64,000 bases of DNA from Saccharibacillus nicotianae (GCF_042681745.1 NZ_JBHUGF010000011.1:496001-560000), one strand, 5' to 3'. Counted from the first letter of the stretch, positions 1 to 8,898 are shown. The notes: a model not told the origin generated them from the letters alone. Numbers and translations are program-made.

Positions 1-2
1 AT

Positions 3-314
3 GAATCTTATCTTACAGAAAAACAATTACAATATCAGACTGTATCCAGAACGCTCACTTTACCTATGCAGTTAGCTGTTAAAAAGCAAAGTACGTTAAG
101 CCCTCAAGATCTAGAAATACACAAAAAAGAACCCCAAACGAAACAAGGAGTTCTGCAACTTTCTTATACGATGAAGATCGCTTTTGCGAACGGGGAACCA
201 AGTATTCCTGTTGAGGGCGAATTACAATTACAGCCTACCGCAGATACATGGGAAGTTAGCTATGATGTGTTTAATCATAACGACTTATTTAACATTATCA
301 AAGCCAAATCATAA
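3..314 (+). CDS. C-terminal part of an unknown protein, cut by left window edge
   Basis: The reading frame is open from the first bases of the window to the TAA at 312-314, about 103 residues, so the true start lies upstream and the first visible methionine (position 66) is probably internal. The fragment is hydrophilic and rich in Gln, Lys and Thr, with a segment near the end that looks like beta strands (EGELQLQPTADTWEVSYDVF). I see no known motif and cannot name the family. The next gene is convergent, on the minus strand, 47 bases away. Confidence 0.6.
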   Translation, partial: ESYLTEKQLQYQTVSRTLTLPMQLAVKKQSTLSPQDLEIHKKEPQTKQGVLQLSYTMKIAFANGEPSIPVEGELQLQPTADTWEVSYDVFNHNDLFNIIKAKS

Positions 315-361
315 AGCGTAAACACATTTGCCAAGATAGATCATAAATACAGTGATCGCTA

Positions 362-823
362 TTATTGGAGTAATTCTTTTAAAGTCTGTTGCCAGCGTTC
401 CAGTACGTCATCTGCTTGATGAAGCTCAATCGTGATACCGGAAGTAAGGGTAGCATATTTGGCAGTATCTTCACGAATATGTTCAACGGTAGCAACAAAT
501 CGCGCTCTAGCGTATGTAGCATGTGGTAACGCTGGCAAAGGCATAAGCGATAAACGCAAAGCATACGATACCCCTTGCCAGACAAATGTCAATAATGCTT
601 GCCCTGTGCGTGTAATATTGCCAGTAGTCGTTGTACCTTCCCATAGAGCGAGTCGGAGATGCTTGCTATCTGTAGCGATCACTTCGCCTACACTGACCAT
701 CGCTTGATGCGGATAACCATCTTCATTAACCGTAAGCAGAGGCATCGCCAATTGCTGTTTTTCATGTAATTGTTGTCCACTAAATAGTTCTAATAGTGTA
801 GAAGAAAGAGTGACGGTATTCAT
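362..823 (-). CDS. Pyridoxamine 5'-phosphate oxidase-like FMN split-barrel protein
   Basis: The 153-residue product has the layout of the pyridoxamine-phosphate-oxidase-like split barrel: an N-terminal helix, then the strand LLTVNEDGYPHQAMVSVGEV, where substrate or flavin contacts usually lie, then LRLALWEGTTTTGNITRTG. Family members bind FMN, F420 or heme and are often small oxidoreductases of unknown substrate. The start at 823 follows GGATGTG. It is a single gene on the minus strand, transcribed away from the ABC-F leader to its right. The function is known only at family level. Confidence 0.65.
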   Translation of the reverse strand: MNTVTLSSTLLELFSGQQLHEKQQLAMPLLTVNEDGYPHQAMVSVGEVIATDSKHLRLALWEGTTTTGNITRTGQALLTFVWQGVSYALRLSLMPLPALPHATYARARFVATVEHIREDTAKYATLTSGITIELHQADDVLERWQQTLKELLQ

Positions 824-977
824 ACGTATTCACATCCGTTTCTAAAAAATAGGTTGCTATCAACTAGCGATCTATGTTAAAAATATATTAATTATACCCG
901 AGTCTGTTGAACCTGTAATCTATGGGATAGAAGCAGGAAGATTCAACGACTTGAATAGGAGAAGGAGGTGAGGCAGG

Positions 978-1142
978 ATGTTGTATTTCCCATTATCTAT
1001 TACGCTTGAGCGCAGACCGCTTGGTAGCTGTAGTATTGTTCATTCATTTGGCGACGACGGGAGAAGTCTGTCCAAAAATGAATATCTTTATTATGGCGAA
1101 ATGTCGCTCCTGCCTTTATCTCCAGACGGATACAGAGCGTAA
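978..1142 (+). CDS. Leader ORF (54 aa) upstream of the ABC-F gene
   Basis: An ATG at 978 follows an almost perfect Shine-Dalgarno (GAAGGAGGTGAG, 961-972) and opens a 54-codon frame ending at the TAA 1140-1142. It begins MLYFPLSITLERRPLGSCS and has no recognisable domain. It sits about 150 bases before an intrinsic terminator that itself precedes the ABC-F resistance-type ATPase. Several Firmicute ABC-F genes (vmlR, lmo0919) are known to be induced by ribosome stalling on a leader ORF. By that analogy this is probably a regulatory leader peptide, although 54 codons is long for one and a real small protein is possible. Confidence 0.5.
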   Translation: MLYFPLSITLERRPLGSCSIVHSFGDDGRSLSKNEYLYYGEMSLLPLSPDGYRA

Positions 1143-1287
1143 GCTTGTCTAGATACGAAACGATGATTGATCGGTGCAACGGAAAGCACTTCCGGTACAA
1201 TTACTTCGTATTTTCTAGCAAGCCACATGTAACACTCTATACCTGCTGGCATATAAAGCGTCTGCTCTGATGCAAGCAAAAACAGAG

Positions 1288-1320
1288 AAGTCGCTGGGAC
1301 ATTTCCCTGCGGCTTTTTTT
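1288..1320 (+). terminator. Intrinsic terminator/attenuator in the ABC-F leader
   Basis: The arms AGTCGCTGGGA (1289-1299) and TCCCTGCGGCT (1304-1314) pair with one wobble and one mismatch around a short loop, followed by a run of seven T. The element lies inside the transcript leader, 94 bases before the ABC-F start, so it probably works as a conditional terminator rather than the end of a gene. CTCTG (1265-1269) and CAGAG (1283-1287) just before it can form another small stem. Confidence 0.6.
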
Positions 1321-1413
1321 GTGCTATTCATTATTCATCTTATGGATATCAAGCAGTCGCAAGGCAGAAGCGCATTTCCCTCTACTTTATACACTCAGAG
1401 GAGAATGAACAAT

Positions 1414-3048
1414 ATGTCTATTATGATCGCCTGTCAGCAGGTTCAACAATATTATGGTGCCGAGCATGTGTTAACGAATGTTACTTTTGAAATTCAGAGT
1501 GGAGCCAAAGTCGGTCTGATCGGAATGAATGGAGCAGGCAAAACAACGCTATTTCGTATTTTATCGGGTCAAGACAAACCTTTTCAAGGTGAAGTCCATA
1601 TACAAAAAGGAGCCAGAGTGGGCTATCTGCAACAGATGCCTGTCTATGCTCCACATATTACAATCTTAGAAGTTCTGCAAGAAAGCTTTGTTCATCTCAC
1701 CCAATTGCAAGAGCGAATGGAGCAATTAAGTATACAGATGTCAGACGAACATCTGGGAGAAGAGCAAATGCAACGTGTATTGCAACAGTACGGAGAAGCA
1801 TTGGATACCTTCGAGCGTGGCGGTGGTTATGAAATGTCTGCTCGAATCGACCGGATAGCGAATGGGCTGGGGATTCCTACCGAACATTATGATCGCTTGT
1901 TCGAAGGACTATCTGGTGGAGAAAAGACCAAAGTCGGTCTTGCTAGATTGTTGCTGACCGATCCAGATATCTTATTATTAGATGAACCAACCAACCATCT
2001 GGATATGGATGCTGTCGTCTGGTTGGAGCAATTTATCAGCCAATCGACAGCAACGGTAGTCGTGATCTCGCATGATCGTTATTTTTTAGATAAAGTAGTC
2101 CATCAAATTGTAGAACTAGAGGACGGAGAAGCAACCGCGTACCCGATGAGCTATTCGGCATATCGAGACGAGAAACAGCGCCGGCTGGTCAGACAATTCG
2201 AAGATTATAAAGATCAGCAAAAAGAGATTAAACGCATCAAAGAGTCAATCAAACGTCTAATTGAGTGGGGCAACCGTTCCAATCCACCTAACCCATCATT
2301 CCACCGCAAAGCCGCTTCGATGCAGAAAGCATTAGATCGGATGGAAAAAGTTAAACGTCCGATCATGGATCGTGCGCAGATCGAATTGGATTTGAGACAG
2401 AAAGATCGTTCAGGAGATCGTGTATTGGTACTGGATCGAGTGAGTAAGCGTTATGGAGAAAAAGTACTGCTAGATCAAGCATCTGCGCTATTACGGTATG
2501 GGGAAAATGCTGCGATTATCGGTGGCAATGGAGCAGGCAAAACAACCTTATTACGCATGATACTAGAGCAAGAAGCCATCGATAGTGGCACATTGTCACT
2601 CGGATCGCGTACTGAAGTAGGTTATCTGGCACAAGAAGCTGCTCCACCTGATCTAGGGGAAACAGTACTGCAATGGTTCAAGCTGGCGGCGAAGATGGAA
2701 GAAGGCGAAGCTAGAGGACAGTTAGCGAAGTTCTTATTTTATGGATCAGACGTGTTCAAAAAAGTCTCCGGTCTATCCGGTGGCGAATGGAGCCGTCTCC
2801 GTCTAGCCATCCTTATGCACGAACGCCCGAATCTGCTGATTCTGGATGAACCGACCAACCATCTGGATATTTCTGCGCGAGAAGCACTGGAAGAAGCATT
2901 AGAAGAATTTCCAGGAACGATACTGACCGTATCGCATGATCGGTATTTTATTAATAGGATAGCTGGTCAGATTTGGAGTCTGGATGGTGGGGCATTGAGT
3001 GTGAATTTGGGGAATTATGAGGAATGGAAAGTAAAAAACTATAAATAG
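1414..3048 (+). CDS. ABC-F family ATPase, probable antibiotic ribosome-protection protein
   Basis: The product has 544 residues, two nucleotide-binding domains and no membrane segment, which is the ABC-F layout. Domain 1 shows Walker A GMNGAGKTT, signature LSGGEKTKVGLARLL and Walker B ILLLDEPTNHLD; domain 2 shows GGNGAGKTT, LSGGEWSRLRLAIL and LILDEPTNHLD. The linker between them is long and basic (IKRLIEWGNRSNPPNP region), like the interdomain arm that reaches the peptidyl-transferase centre in VmlR/Vga-type proteins. The frame is open further upstream (from 1270), but the ATG at 1414 sits 10 bases after CAGAGGAG; the ATG at 1405 is too close. Family members bind the ribosomal E site and dislodge lincosamide, pleuromutilin, streptogramin or similar drugs. 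A leader ORF and an attenuator upstream support drug-induced expression. A housekeeping ABC-F role cannot be excluded. Confidence 0.85.
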   Translation: MSIMIACQQVQQYYGAEHVLTNVTFEIQSGAKVGLIGMNGAGKTTLFRILSGQDKPFQGEVHIQKGARVGYLQQMPVYAPHITILEVLQESFVHLTQLQERMEQLSIQMSDEHLGEEQMQRVLQQYGEALDTFERGGGYEMSARIDRIANGLGIPTEHYDRLFEGLSGGEKTKVGLARLLLTDPDILLLDEPTNHLDMDAVVWLEQFISQSTATVVVISHDRYFLDKVVHQIVELEDGEATAYPMSYSAYRDEKQRRLVRQFEDYKDQQKEIKRIKESIKRLIEWGNRSNPPNPSFHRKAASMQKALDRMEKVKRPIMDRAQIELDLRQKDRSGDRVLVLDRVSKRYGEKVLLDQASALLRYGENAAIIGGNGAGKTTLLRMILEQEAIDSGTLSLGSRTEVGYLAQEAAPPDLGETVLQWFKLAAKMEEGEARGQLAKFLFYGSDVFKKVSGLSGGEWSRLRLAILMHERPNLLILDEPTNHLDISAREALEEALEEFPGTILTVSHDRYFINRIAGQIWSLDGGALSVNLGNYEEWKVKNYK

Positions 3049-3059
3049 CAATTAATAAG

Positions 3060-3112
3060 AAAAGCTTTTAAATAATCTATCAATTTAAATTGATAGATCT
3101 TTAAAAGCTTTT
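3060..3112. terminator. Bidirectional terminator between ABC-F and aloR/aloP
   Basis: This is an almost perfect 53-base inverted repeat. The outer arms AAAAGCTTTTAAA (3060-3072) and TTTAAAAGCTTTT (3100-3112) enclose a perfect inner palindrome, 3077-3096. The tails are AT-rich on both sides. It lies between two convergent transcription units and can end both. Confidence 0.85.
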
Positions 3113-3138
3113 ATATAATACAAGATTAAATTTTACTA

Positions 3139-3255
3139 CTATCCTCCTACTCCATGATCCGTTGTTTGGAACTGAGTATGAGATAAGCCAGAAGATATTA
3201 AAGTTACACTAGTTAAGCTCACTAGTAAGGTTATTGAAATCAATAATTTTTTCAT
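3139..3255 (-). CDS. aloP: AloP-type signalling pro-peptide (38 aa)
   Basis: A short minus-strand ORF overlaps the last 47 bases of the receptor gene in another frame. It has its own ideal ribosome binding site (AAAGGAG, 3265-3271, spacer 9). The product starts MKKLL, continues with a hydrophobic stretch to about residue 24 (a Sec-type signal) and ends in the polar tail HTQFQTTDHGVGG. A receptor gene followed by an overlapping small exported pro-peptide is the hallmark of RRNPP quorum sensing. From memory, the Alo systems of Paenibacillus polymyxa are built this way, and the mature peptide shown for one of them is SHGRGG. By analogy the active peptide here is probably the C-terminal hexapeptide DHGVGG or a slightly longer form. 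Export, cleavage and re-import are inferred. Confidence 0.8.
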   Translation of the reverse strand: MKKLLISITLLVSLTSVTLISSGLSHTQFQTTDHGVGG

Positions 3256-4624
3256 TATTGCCAACTCCTTTCAACATAGTTTCATATTCAATTAATTGAG
3301 CAGGTTTCGCAAGATTTTTAGCTTTTTCTATTGAAGCTATAATATCTAATATTTTATTCTTATTGTATATCTTAATAGATAATTTTAAACTCTTTAATAA
3401 ATTCTCAATAGCGTCATAATATTTAGATTTTTTAGCTAAATAAATAGCTAATTGATAATGAAAATTAATATATCTACTTATTATAATTGCTACTTTGCTA
3501 TAAGAATTTTCTGACAAATTATCAAAATCAAGAGAATCTTTAAACTTTATTAGTAAATCATCAATATCAAAATTGTAGTCATTTGCAGCTTTTAAAATAT
3601 TTGACATTGCAGATAAAATTTCATCTGGGTGTTTATCTAAAAAATTTACGTAATCATCAAGAACAGCTGTATTACCCATTAATACTTCAATAAGATACAT
3701 ATTAGCAGTAGCAAAATGTGAAAGTCTCAAAACTTCTTCTTTTCCATTATCGTCAAGAATTTTAAACCAACTTAAATCCATGTATTGTTCTATATAAGTT
3801 TTGGCTTCCTTATATTTCCCCTGATGTTCTAACGCTGCACCTTTAATTAAATACGATTGACCATAATATACTACTAAAGGCTTCTCTGTATCTAAAGACT
3901 CATAATTTTTAGTATCTTCTAATTTCTTTTCTTCAATAGCGTATACTGTCTTAATAACTGAACGTAATTCATCTGAAAATCTTTCCATAATACTCCAGTT
4001 TTGAAGAGTGTAATAAATTATAGCTAAATTTAAAAGACCATCTAAAATAAGGTTCTCAGGCAATCGGTCTCTAAATGGTTCAAAGCGGATTGCAGCTCTA
4101 AAATTATCTTCTGTATTTTCTCCAATTGAAGCTCTAAATACTCGATAGTGCGAAATAGCTAGTCGCTCAGAATGTTGATGTTTCTCATTTTCAATCACAC
4201 ATTCATAGAATGGCAACGACTCTTGTACCTTGCCTTCATCATACAATTCTTCAGCCAATCCAAAGATCGAAATCGTATTATTCAAATCCTCCATCAGACG
4301 ATCAAGAACTTCTTTAATACAGTCATACCGACCAATCTCTGTACAACGCAATAAAAATGCTTTTATCCGACGCCAGTCTGCTTTTTCATTAATAAAACAT
4401 TCGTCCACATAATACTCATACATCCAGCCTTCCGCATGACCCAAAGCTTCTGCCATTAAGTCTAACTGCCGAATAGAAATCGACTTTGGAGGATTACCAT
4501 TCAAGATTCCGCTGATGATACCACGGTTGATTCCAGCCTGTTTACCGAAGCTGCTTAATGAATGTCCTTTTTGTCGAATTCCTTTTTCAATCTCAAGCCG
4601 TATGGTTGTGGTGTTGGTAATCAT
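3209..4624 (-). CDS. aloR: AloR-type (RRNPP) peptide receptor, XRE HTH plus TPR, paired with aloP
   Basis: The 471-residue protein has an N-terminal XRE helix-turn-helix (residues about 18-60, SFGKQAGINRGIISGILNG then ISIRQLDLMAEALG). A long all-helical region follows, with the spacing of tetratricopeptide repeats, which in RRNPP receptors form the peptide pocket. The ATG at 4624 is chosen because AAAGGGGTG lies just upstream; the alternative GTG at 4636 would overlap that site. It has its own promoter (4701-4730) and is followed by the overlapping pro-peptide ORF, so receptor and signal are co-transcribed. It is the most diverged of the five tandem paralogues and the only one with a pro-peptide. 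It probably regulates DNA in response to the imported peptide; the targets are unknown. Confidence 0.8.
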   Translation of the reverse strand: MITNTTTIRLEIEKGIRQKGHSLSSFGKQAGINRGIISGILNGNPPKSISIRQLDLMAEALGHAEGWMYEYYVDECFINEKADWRRIKAFLLRCTEIGRYDCIKEVLDRLMEDLNNTISIFGLAEELYDEGKVQESLPFYECVIENEKHQHSERLAISHYRVFRASIGENTEDNFRAAIRFEPFRDRLPENLILDGLLNLAIIYYTLQNWSIMERFSDELRSVIKTVYAIEEKKLEDTKNYESLDTEKPLVVYYGQSYLIKGAALEHQGKYKEAKTYIEQYMDLSWFKILDDNGKEEVLRLSHFATANMYLIEVLMGNTAVLDDYVNFLDKHPDEILSAMSNILKAANDYNFDIDDLLIKFKDSLDFDNLSENSYSKVAIIISRYINFHYQLAIYLAKKSKYYDAIENLLKSLKLSIKIYNKNKILDIIASIEKAKNLAKPAQLIEYETMLKGVGNNEKIIDFNNLTSELN

Positions 4625-4700
4625 AACCGAACACACCCCTTTATGTTGAAAGTTTCCCGTTGTTGCGCCCCAGTAACCCCATGAAATTCAAATTTATTAC

Positions 4701-4730
4701 ATTATACATTACGCTTTGAACAAGGGTCAA
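4701..4730 (-). promoter_or_regulatory. Sigma-A type promoter of the aloR-aloP unit
   Basis: On the minus strand TTGACC (4725-4730) is followed after 18 bases by a perfect TATAAT (4701-4706). The start of transcription would be near 4694, about 70 bases before the ATG at 4624. Confidence 0.65.
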
Positions 4731-4768
4731 TTACTTTTAATTAAATCTTTAAAATTTAGGAATCACAA

Positions 4769-4812
4769 AAGACATAGTTACCATACAAGGGAAGTTATGG
4801 TTTCTATGTCTT
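4769..4812 (-). terminator. Terminator-like hairpin after the four-gene receptor operon
   Basis: The arms AAGACATAG (4769-4777) and CTATGTCTT (4804-4812), with an inner CCATA/TATGG pair, form a strong hairpin 10 bases after the stop of the last receptor gene. On the minus strand it is followed by CTTTTGTGATT, a weak U-tract. It separates the operon from the promoter of the aloR-aloP unit. Confidence 0.6.
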
Positions 4813-4821
4813 ATTGGGTAC

Positions 4822-6150
4822 TCATTTTCCATTTTTAGAAATCAGTCGAAGCTTTTTAAATAGCTCAAGACAATCTAATATTCGGCTTTTGTTATATTTG
4901 GTTACAGTCGATTCCAGAGCTAGCAGAATTCTTTCAAGCTTATCGTCATATGTTCCTTTATTGCATTGATAAAGTGCTAATTGGTAATAAAGATTAATAT
5001 AACGACTAACTCCTGTCTGCTCTGTATATTCAGTATATTGATTAATATATTGAATAAGATCATCAGGATAAATAATTTCACTAAATTTATTAATGACCAG
5101 ATCAACGGTATAATTATGCATATTTGCAGCTTTAAGTGCCATATGCAAGCTTGCTAGCGTTTCTTTAGGATGTTTTTCCGTTAACTCAATATATTGATCT
5201 AATCTTGAAAAATCTCCTTGTAATAATTCAATGTTATGCCTATTGAAAATAGCAAACAGCTTAAATCGTTCTACTTCGTGAAGACCTGCTTCATCTAGAC
5301 CTGGAAACCAACTTAAATCAGCAAACTCATTTATAAATAGAAGGGCTTCGTCGTATTTTGCTGTATACTCTTTGGCAACAAATTTCATAGAATACGAATG
5401 AGCATAATAATAGACTAAAGTAAATGGAGTATCTAAAGAGTTGAAAGTATTTTTCTTTTTTTGTTGTTTGATTATCATTTGAATTAAGGAAATCAATTCA
5501 TCCGCATAGTGTTCGCCTAATATCCAATCTTGAGTACCATAACAAATAATAATAAGCTGTAATAGAGCGTCTATCGTCAAAGCTAAAGGAAGTTTGTCTC
5601 GATAAGGACTGAATTGTATAGCTAAAAGTAGATTGTTCTCAATATTTTTATCGATTGATTGTCTAAATATGCGATACTGACTAACAGCCATTCTTTCACT
5701 ATATGATTGCCTTTCATGTTCTATAATACATTGGTAAAAGGGTAGCGCAGATAATGTTCTTCCTTCTTGAGTTAGATCTTCTGCAAATTCAAATATATTT
5801 GCAAGATATGATACGTCTTCCATTAAAAGATATAGTGTTTGTACAATTAATTTTTGATTTTCTAATTCTACACAACGAACTAGCAAAGAACGGACACGTC
5901 TCCAATTGGCTTTACCATCTTCAAAACATTCATTCATAAATTGCTCGTACAACCAGCCTTCTTCTTTTCCTAAGGCATGAGTCATTTGATCCAACTGTTT
6001 GATCGATATGGGTTTAGGAGGGTTTCCGTTCAGAGTCGCACTTAATATCCCTCGATTAATTCCTGATATTTTACTAAAATGGCTCAGTGAATGTCCTTGA
6101 AGATCAAGTTCCTTTTCTAATTCGTCCCGTACAGTTATTCGATGATTCAT
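4822..6150 (-). CDS. AloR-like HTH-TPR receptor, orphan (last gene of operon)
   Basis: The 442-residue paralogue shares the HTH block SGINRGILSATLNGNPPKP, the conserved NWRR-VR-LL-RC segment after it, and the middle motif HERQSYSERMAVSQYRIF. The C-terminal part (YINLYYQLALYQCNKGTYDD) is closest to that of the next upstream gene. The start ATG 6150 lies 6 bases after GAGGTG; the in-frame GTG at 6159 is part of that ribosome binding site. I looked for a small exported peptide ORF overlapping or following the 3' end and found none; a hairpin follows directly. It may be an orphan that listens to another peptide. Confidence 0.7.
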   Translation of the reverse strand: MNHRITVRDELEKELDLQGHSLSHFSKISGINRGILSATLNGNPPKPISIKQLDQMTHALGKEEGWLYEQFMNECFEDGKANWRRVRSLLVRCVELENQKLIVQTLYLLMEDVSYLANIFEFAEDLTQEGRTLSALPFYQCIIEHERQSYSERMAVSQYRIFRQSIDKNIENNLLLAIQFSPYRDKLPLALTIDALLQLIIICYGTQDWILGEHYADELISLIQMIIKQQKKKNTFNSLDTPFTLVYYYAHSYSMKFVAKEYTAKYDEALLFINEFADLSWFPGLDEAGLHEVERFKLFAIFNRHNIELLQGDFSRLDQYIELTEKHPKETLASLHMALKAANMHNYTVDLVINKFSEIIYPDDLIQYINQYTEYTEQTGVSRYINLYYQLALYQCNKGTYDDKLERILLALESTVTKYNKSRILDCLELFKKLRLISKNGK

Positions 6151-6211
6151 CGATTTCACCTCAGTTTATAGGTCAACGATATGAAGTTAAATAGTTAGCA
6201 TAGTTCGTCAA

Positions 6212-7573
6212 TTATTCTTTGTTTTCTCTAGGCATTTCACGTAATTTTTTAAATAACTCCAGACAATCCATAATGCGTCCACGATTATATTTTTCTACAG
6301 ATGTTTCTAGAGCCAATAGAATTTTTTCAAGTTTTTCATCATAGACGTTACGATTACATTGATAAAGAGCCAATTGATAATAAATATTGATATAGCGACT
6401 AATTCCGATGGGGATATTTTGATAGTGATCTCGTAGAAATCTAGCTTGATGAATATAATCTAAAATATCATTTGGATAAATAATATCGTCAAAGTATGCG
6501 AGAATATGATCTATCTTCATATCATATTTGTTGGCTGCTTTTGAGATAATAAGTAAGCTAGGTAACGCTTCGCTAGGATTAGCTTTTAATAATTCAAAAT
6601 AGTCTACTAATTTATCCGTATGTCCAGTTAACAGTTCCAAATTCAATTCATTGAACCGCGCATATATTTTAAATTTTTCCACATGTTCTTTTCCTAGATC
6701 GTCTAGACCTTCAAACCAGCTCAAATCCGAGAACTCTTTTAAGTAAGGACGAGCTTCATCATACTTCTCCATATGTTCTAAAGCTACAAATTTCATCAGA
6801 TGACTTTGAGCATAATAAGTAACGAGAGGTCTTGTGAAGATAGGCGCTGAATTCGCTATATTCTTTTTTCTTCGTTTACACTCTTGTTTGTAAATAATAT
6901 TAGATAATAGATTCAGTTCGTCTGCAGATGTTATAAGCATATTCCAATCCTGCACAGTGTAATAGATATTCGCCAATTCTAATAAAGCTTCAAGCCGAAA
7001 ATGATCGGGTAAGCGATTACGAAAAGGATGAAATACCATCGCAAGTCTGAGATTGTTTTCGATAATTGGACTAATCCGGGCTCTAAATAAACGATAATGA
7101 CTAATTGCTAATCGCTCAGAATGATAATTCCGCTCATTTTCAATCACACATTCATAAAAAGGCATAGCTACTACAGTCTGGTTTTGCTCCACTAATTCTT
7201 CTGCTAGATTAAATACATGAGCAACATGAGTAGGATCTTCCATCAACAAATTTAAAATATCGCCAATCAGATCATCCCGATTAAGTTCTATACAGCGAAG
7301 TAAAAGCGCACGAACACGTCGCCAGTTAGCTTTGTTTTCTTCTGAGAAGCATTGTTCTATAAATAATTCATACAGCCAGCTTTCAGGTTTGCCAAGAGCT
7401 TTAGCCATAGAATCCAATTGAGTAATAGACATGATTTTGGGAGGGTTTCCATTCAAAGTCGCACTTAAAATCCCCCGATTGATTCCAGAAATTTTGCTAA
7501 AATGACTAAGCGAATAACCCTGCTTATACATTTCGGACTCTAGTTCAGTGATTAGGGTTATTCGATGTTTCAT
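6212..7573 (-). CDS. AloR-like HTH-TPR receptor, orphan
   Basis: The 453-residue protein has the same architecture as its neighbours: HTH at about residues 15-55 (HFSKISGINRGILSATLNG), then TPR-like helices including NERNYHSERLAISHYRLFRA and a C-terminal block ending CLELFKKLREMPRENKE. The ATG at 7573 is 6 bases after GAGGTG. The gap to the following receptor gene is 61 bases and holds only its ribosome binding site, so no pro-peptide gene is present. It is most similar to the receptor at 4822-6150, suggesting a recent tandem duplication. Confidence 0.7.
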   Translation of the reverse strand: MKHRITLITELESEMYKQGYSLSHFSKISGINRGILSATLNGNPPKIMSITQLDSMAKALGKPESWLYELFIEQCFSEENKANWRRVRALLLRCIELNRDDLIGDILNLLMEDPTHVAHVFNLAEELVEQNQTVVAMPFYECVIENERNYHSERLAISHYRLFRARISPIIENNLRLAMVFHPFRNRLPDHFRLEALLELANIYYTVQDWNMLITSADELNLLSNIIYKQECKRRKKNIANSAPIFTRPLVTYYAQSHLMKFVALEHMEKYDEARPYLKEFSDLSWFEGLDDLGKEHVEKFKIYARFNELNLELLTGHTDKLVDYFELLKANPSEALPSLLIISKAANKYDMKIDHILAYFDDIIYPNDILDYIHQARFLRDHYQNIPIGISRYINIYYQLALYQCNRNVYDEKLEKILLALETSVEKYNRGRIMDCLELFKKLREMPRENKE

Positions 7574-7602
7574 GCAGTTCACCTCGATATATTAGAGTAT
7601 TT

Positions 7603-8898
7603 TTAAAGCATGGAACGAAGTACATTTTGGATTAAAGAGGTATAATCTAATGTCAGACTCATATTGCATTTTCGCAACGATTTTTTTAAATGTTCAATCG
7701 TTTTATTCAATTCTAAAGGTTCCTTTTGATGTTTCGATTGATATAAAGCAAGTTGATAGCAAACATTTGTATACTGGTTATCCATAATATATTTGTTTTG
7801 ATATGAATTAACGTACGGATTGCTAGTAATATAGGAATGAAAGGTTTTGAGTATATGATCAATATTCATATCGAACTTATTAGCTACTGTAAGAATAGTC
7901 AGCATGCCGGGAATAATTTCTCCTTTGTAATTTTGAAGGTAGCACACGTAATCTTCTATTACCTCGAAATTACCTTTATACAACTCAAAACAATACATAT
8001 TACCTTCAGCAAACATTTTGAAATTTTTAATTTCTTGTTTAGACTCAAGATCATTGCAAATAAACCAGCTTAAATCAGCATAGATTGATGTGTACATAAT
8101 TGCTTTGTCGTAGTCTTCTGTTTTTTCATAAAAAGTAGCTTTAAATAAGTAACCTTGACCATAATATTTTATAAAAGGGCGTTCAGCTTCGATATGAAGA
8201 TAACGATTTGTATCGTACAAATTCTTTGTATATTTGATTAAAATATCAGCGTATTGATTCATCATTTCCCATTCTTGAACGGTATAATAAATAATTGCTA
8301 ACTGTGTCCAACCTTCTAACTTTAAATTATCAGGCAAACGATCACAAAAAACTTGAAAAGTGACAGCAGCTATAAAATTCTGTTTAATATCCCGTTTAAT
8401 CGAATAGCGGAAAATGCGGTAATGACTGATTGCCAGCCGTTCCGCTTGGTAGTTGCGCTCATTGCTTACGACACATTCATACAACTGCATGACACTGTCA
8501 CTCGGGTTGTCTCCAATTAGTTCTTCAGCCAATTCAAAAACATGATTGAGATATGATATATCTTCAAGCAACAAGCACAAAATGCGGTCAATCAAAACGT
8601 TTCGATTCAGTTCAATACAACGGATTAGAAGTGCGCTCACACGTCGCCAATTCGTTTTACCTTGTTCGTCAAAGCATTGTTCTACAAATAGCTCATATAG
8701 CCAACCTTCTGGCTTGCCCAGAGCAGCATTCATACTATCTAATTGATTAATTGACATCGGTTTGGGAGGAGTTCCGTTCAAAGTGGCACTTAAAATGCCA
8801 CGATTGATTCCAGAAACTTGACTGAAACGACTAAGAGAATAACCTTGCTTAGAAATCTCATTTTCTAACTCCGTACATAAGGCTATTCGGTTGTCCAT
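7603..8898 (-). CDS. AloR-like HTH-TPR receptor, orphan
   Basis: The 431-residue protein has HTH motif SQVSGINRGILSATLNGTPP and the shared NWRRVSALLIRCIELNRN segment. Its C-terminus (MSLTLDYTSLIQNVLRSML) matches that of the operon's first gene rather than those of the two downstream paralogues, so the array falls into two sub-pairs. The start ATG 8898 follows GAGGTG with a 6-base spacer. The stop is 29 bases before the next gene start. No pro-peptide ORF is seen in either alternative frame at the 3' end. Confidence 0.7.
   Translation of the reverse strand: MDNRIALCTELENEISKQGYSLSRFSQVSGINRGILSATLNGTPPKPMSINQLDSMNAALGKPEGWLYELFVEQCFDEQGKTNWRRVSALLIRCIELNRNVLIDRILCLLLEDISYLNHVFELAEELIGDNPSDSVMQLYECVVSNERNYQAERLAISHYRIFRYSIKRDIKQNFIAAVTFQVFCDRLPDNLKLEGWTQLAIIYYTVQEWEMMNQYADILIKYTKNLYDTNRYLHIEAERPFIKYYGQGYLFKATFYEKTEDYDKAIMYTSIYADLSWFICNDLESKQEIKNFKMFAEGNMYCFELYKGNFEVIEDYVCYLQNYKGEIIPGMLTILTVANKFDMNIDHILKTFHSYITSNPYVNSYQNKYIMDNQYTNVCYQLALYQSKHQKEPLELNKTIEHLKKSLRKCNMSLTLDYTSLIQNVLRSML

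Noticed and set aside
362..707. Overlapping frames in the flavin split-barrel gene (minus 379-585, plus 432-707)
   Set aside because: They are shadows of the 153-residue gene, have no ribosome binding site and give no protein-like sequence.
1000..1279. Minus-strand ORFs in the ABC-F leader
   Set aside because: They lack ribosome binding sites and cover the leader ORF and regulatory hairpins; the plus-strand reading explains the region better.
1262..1320. T-box riboswitch before the ABC-F gene
   Set aside because: There is a terminator, but no T-box sequence (GGTGGNACCGCG type) and the downstream gene is not an aminoacyl-tRNA or amino-acid gene.
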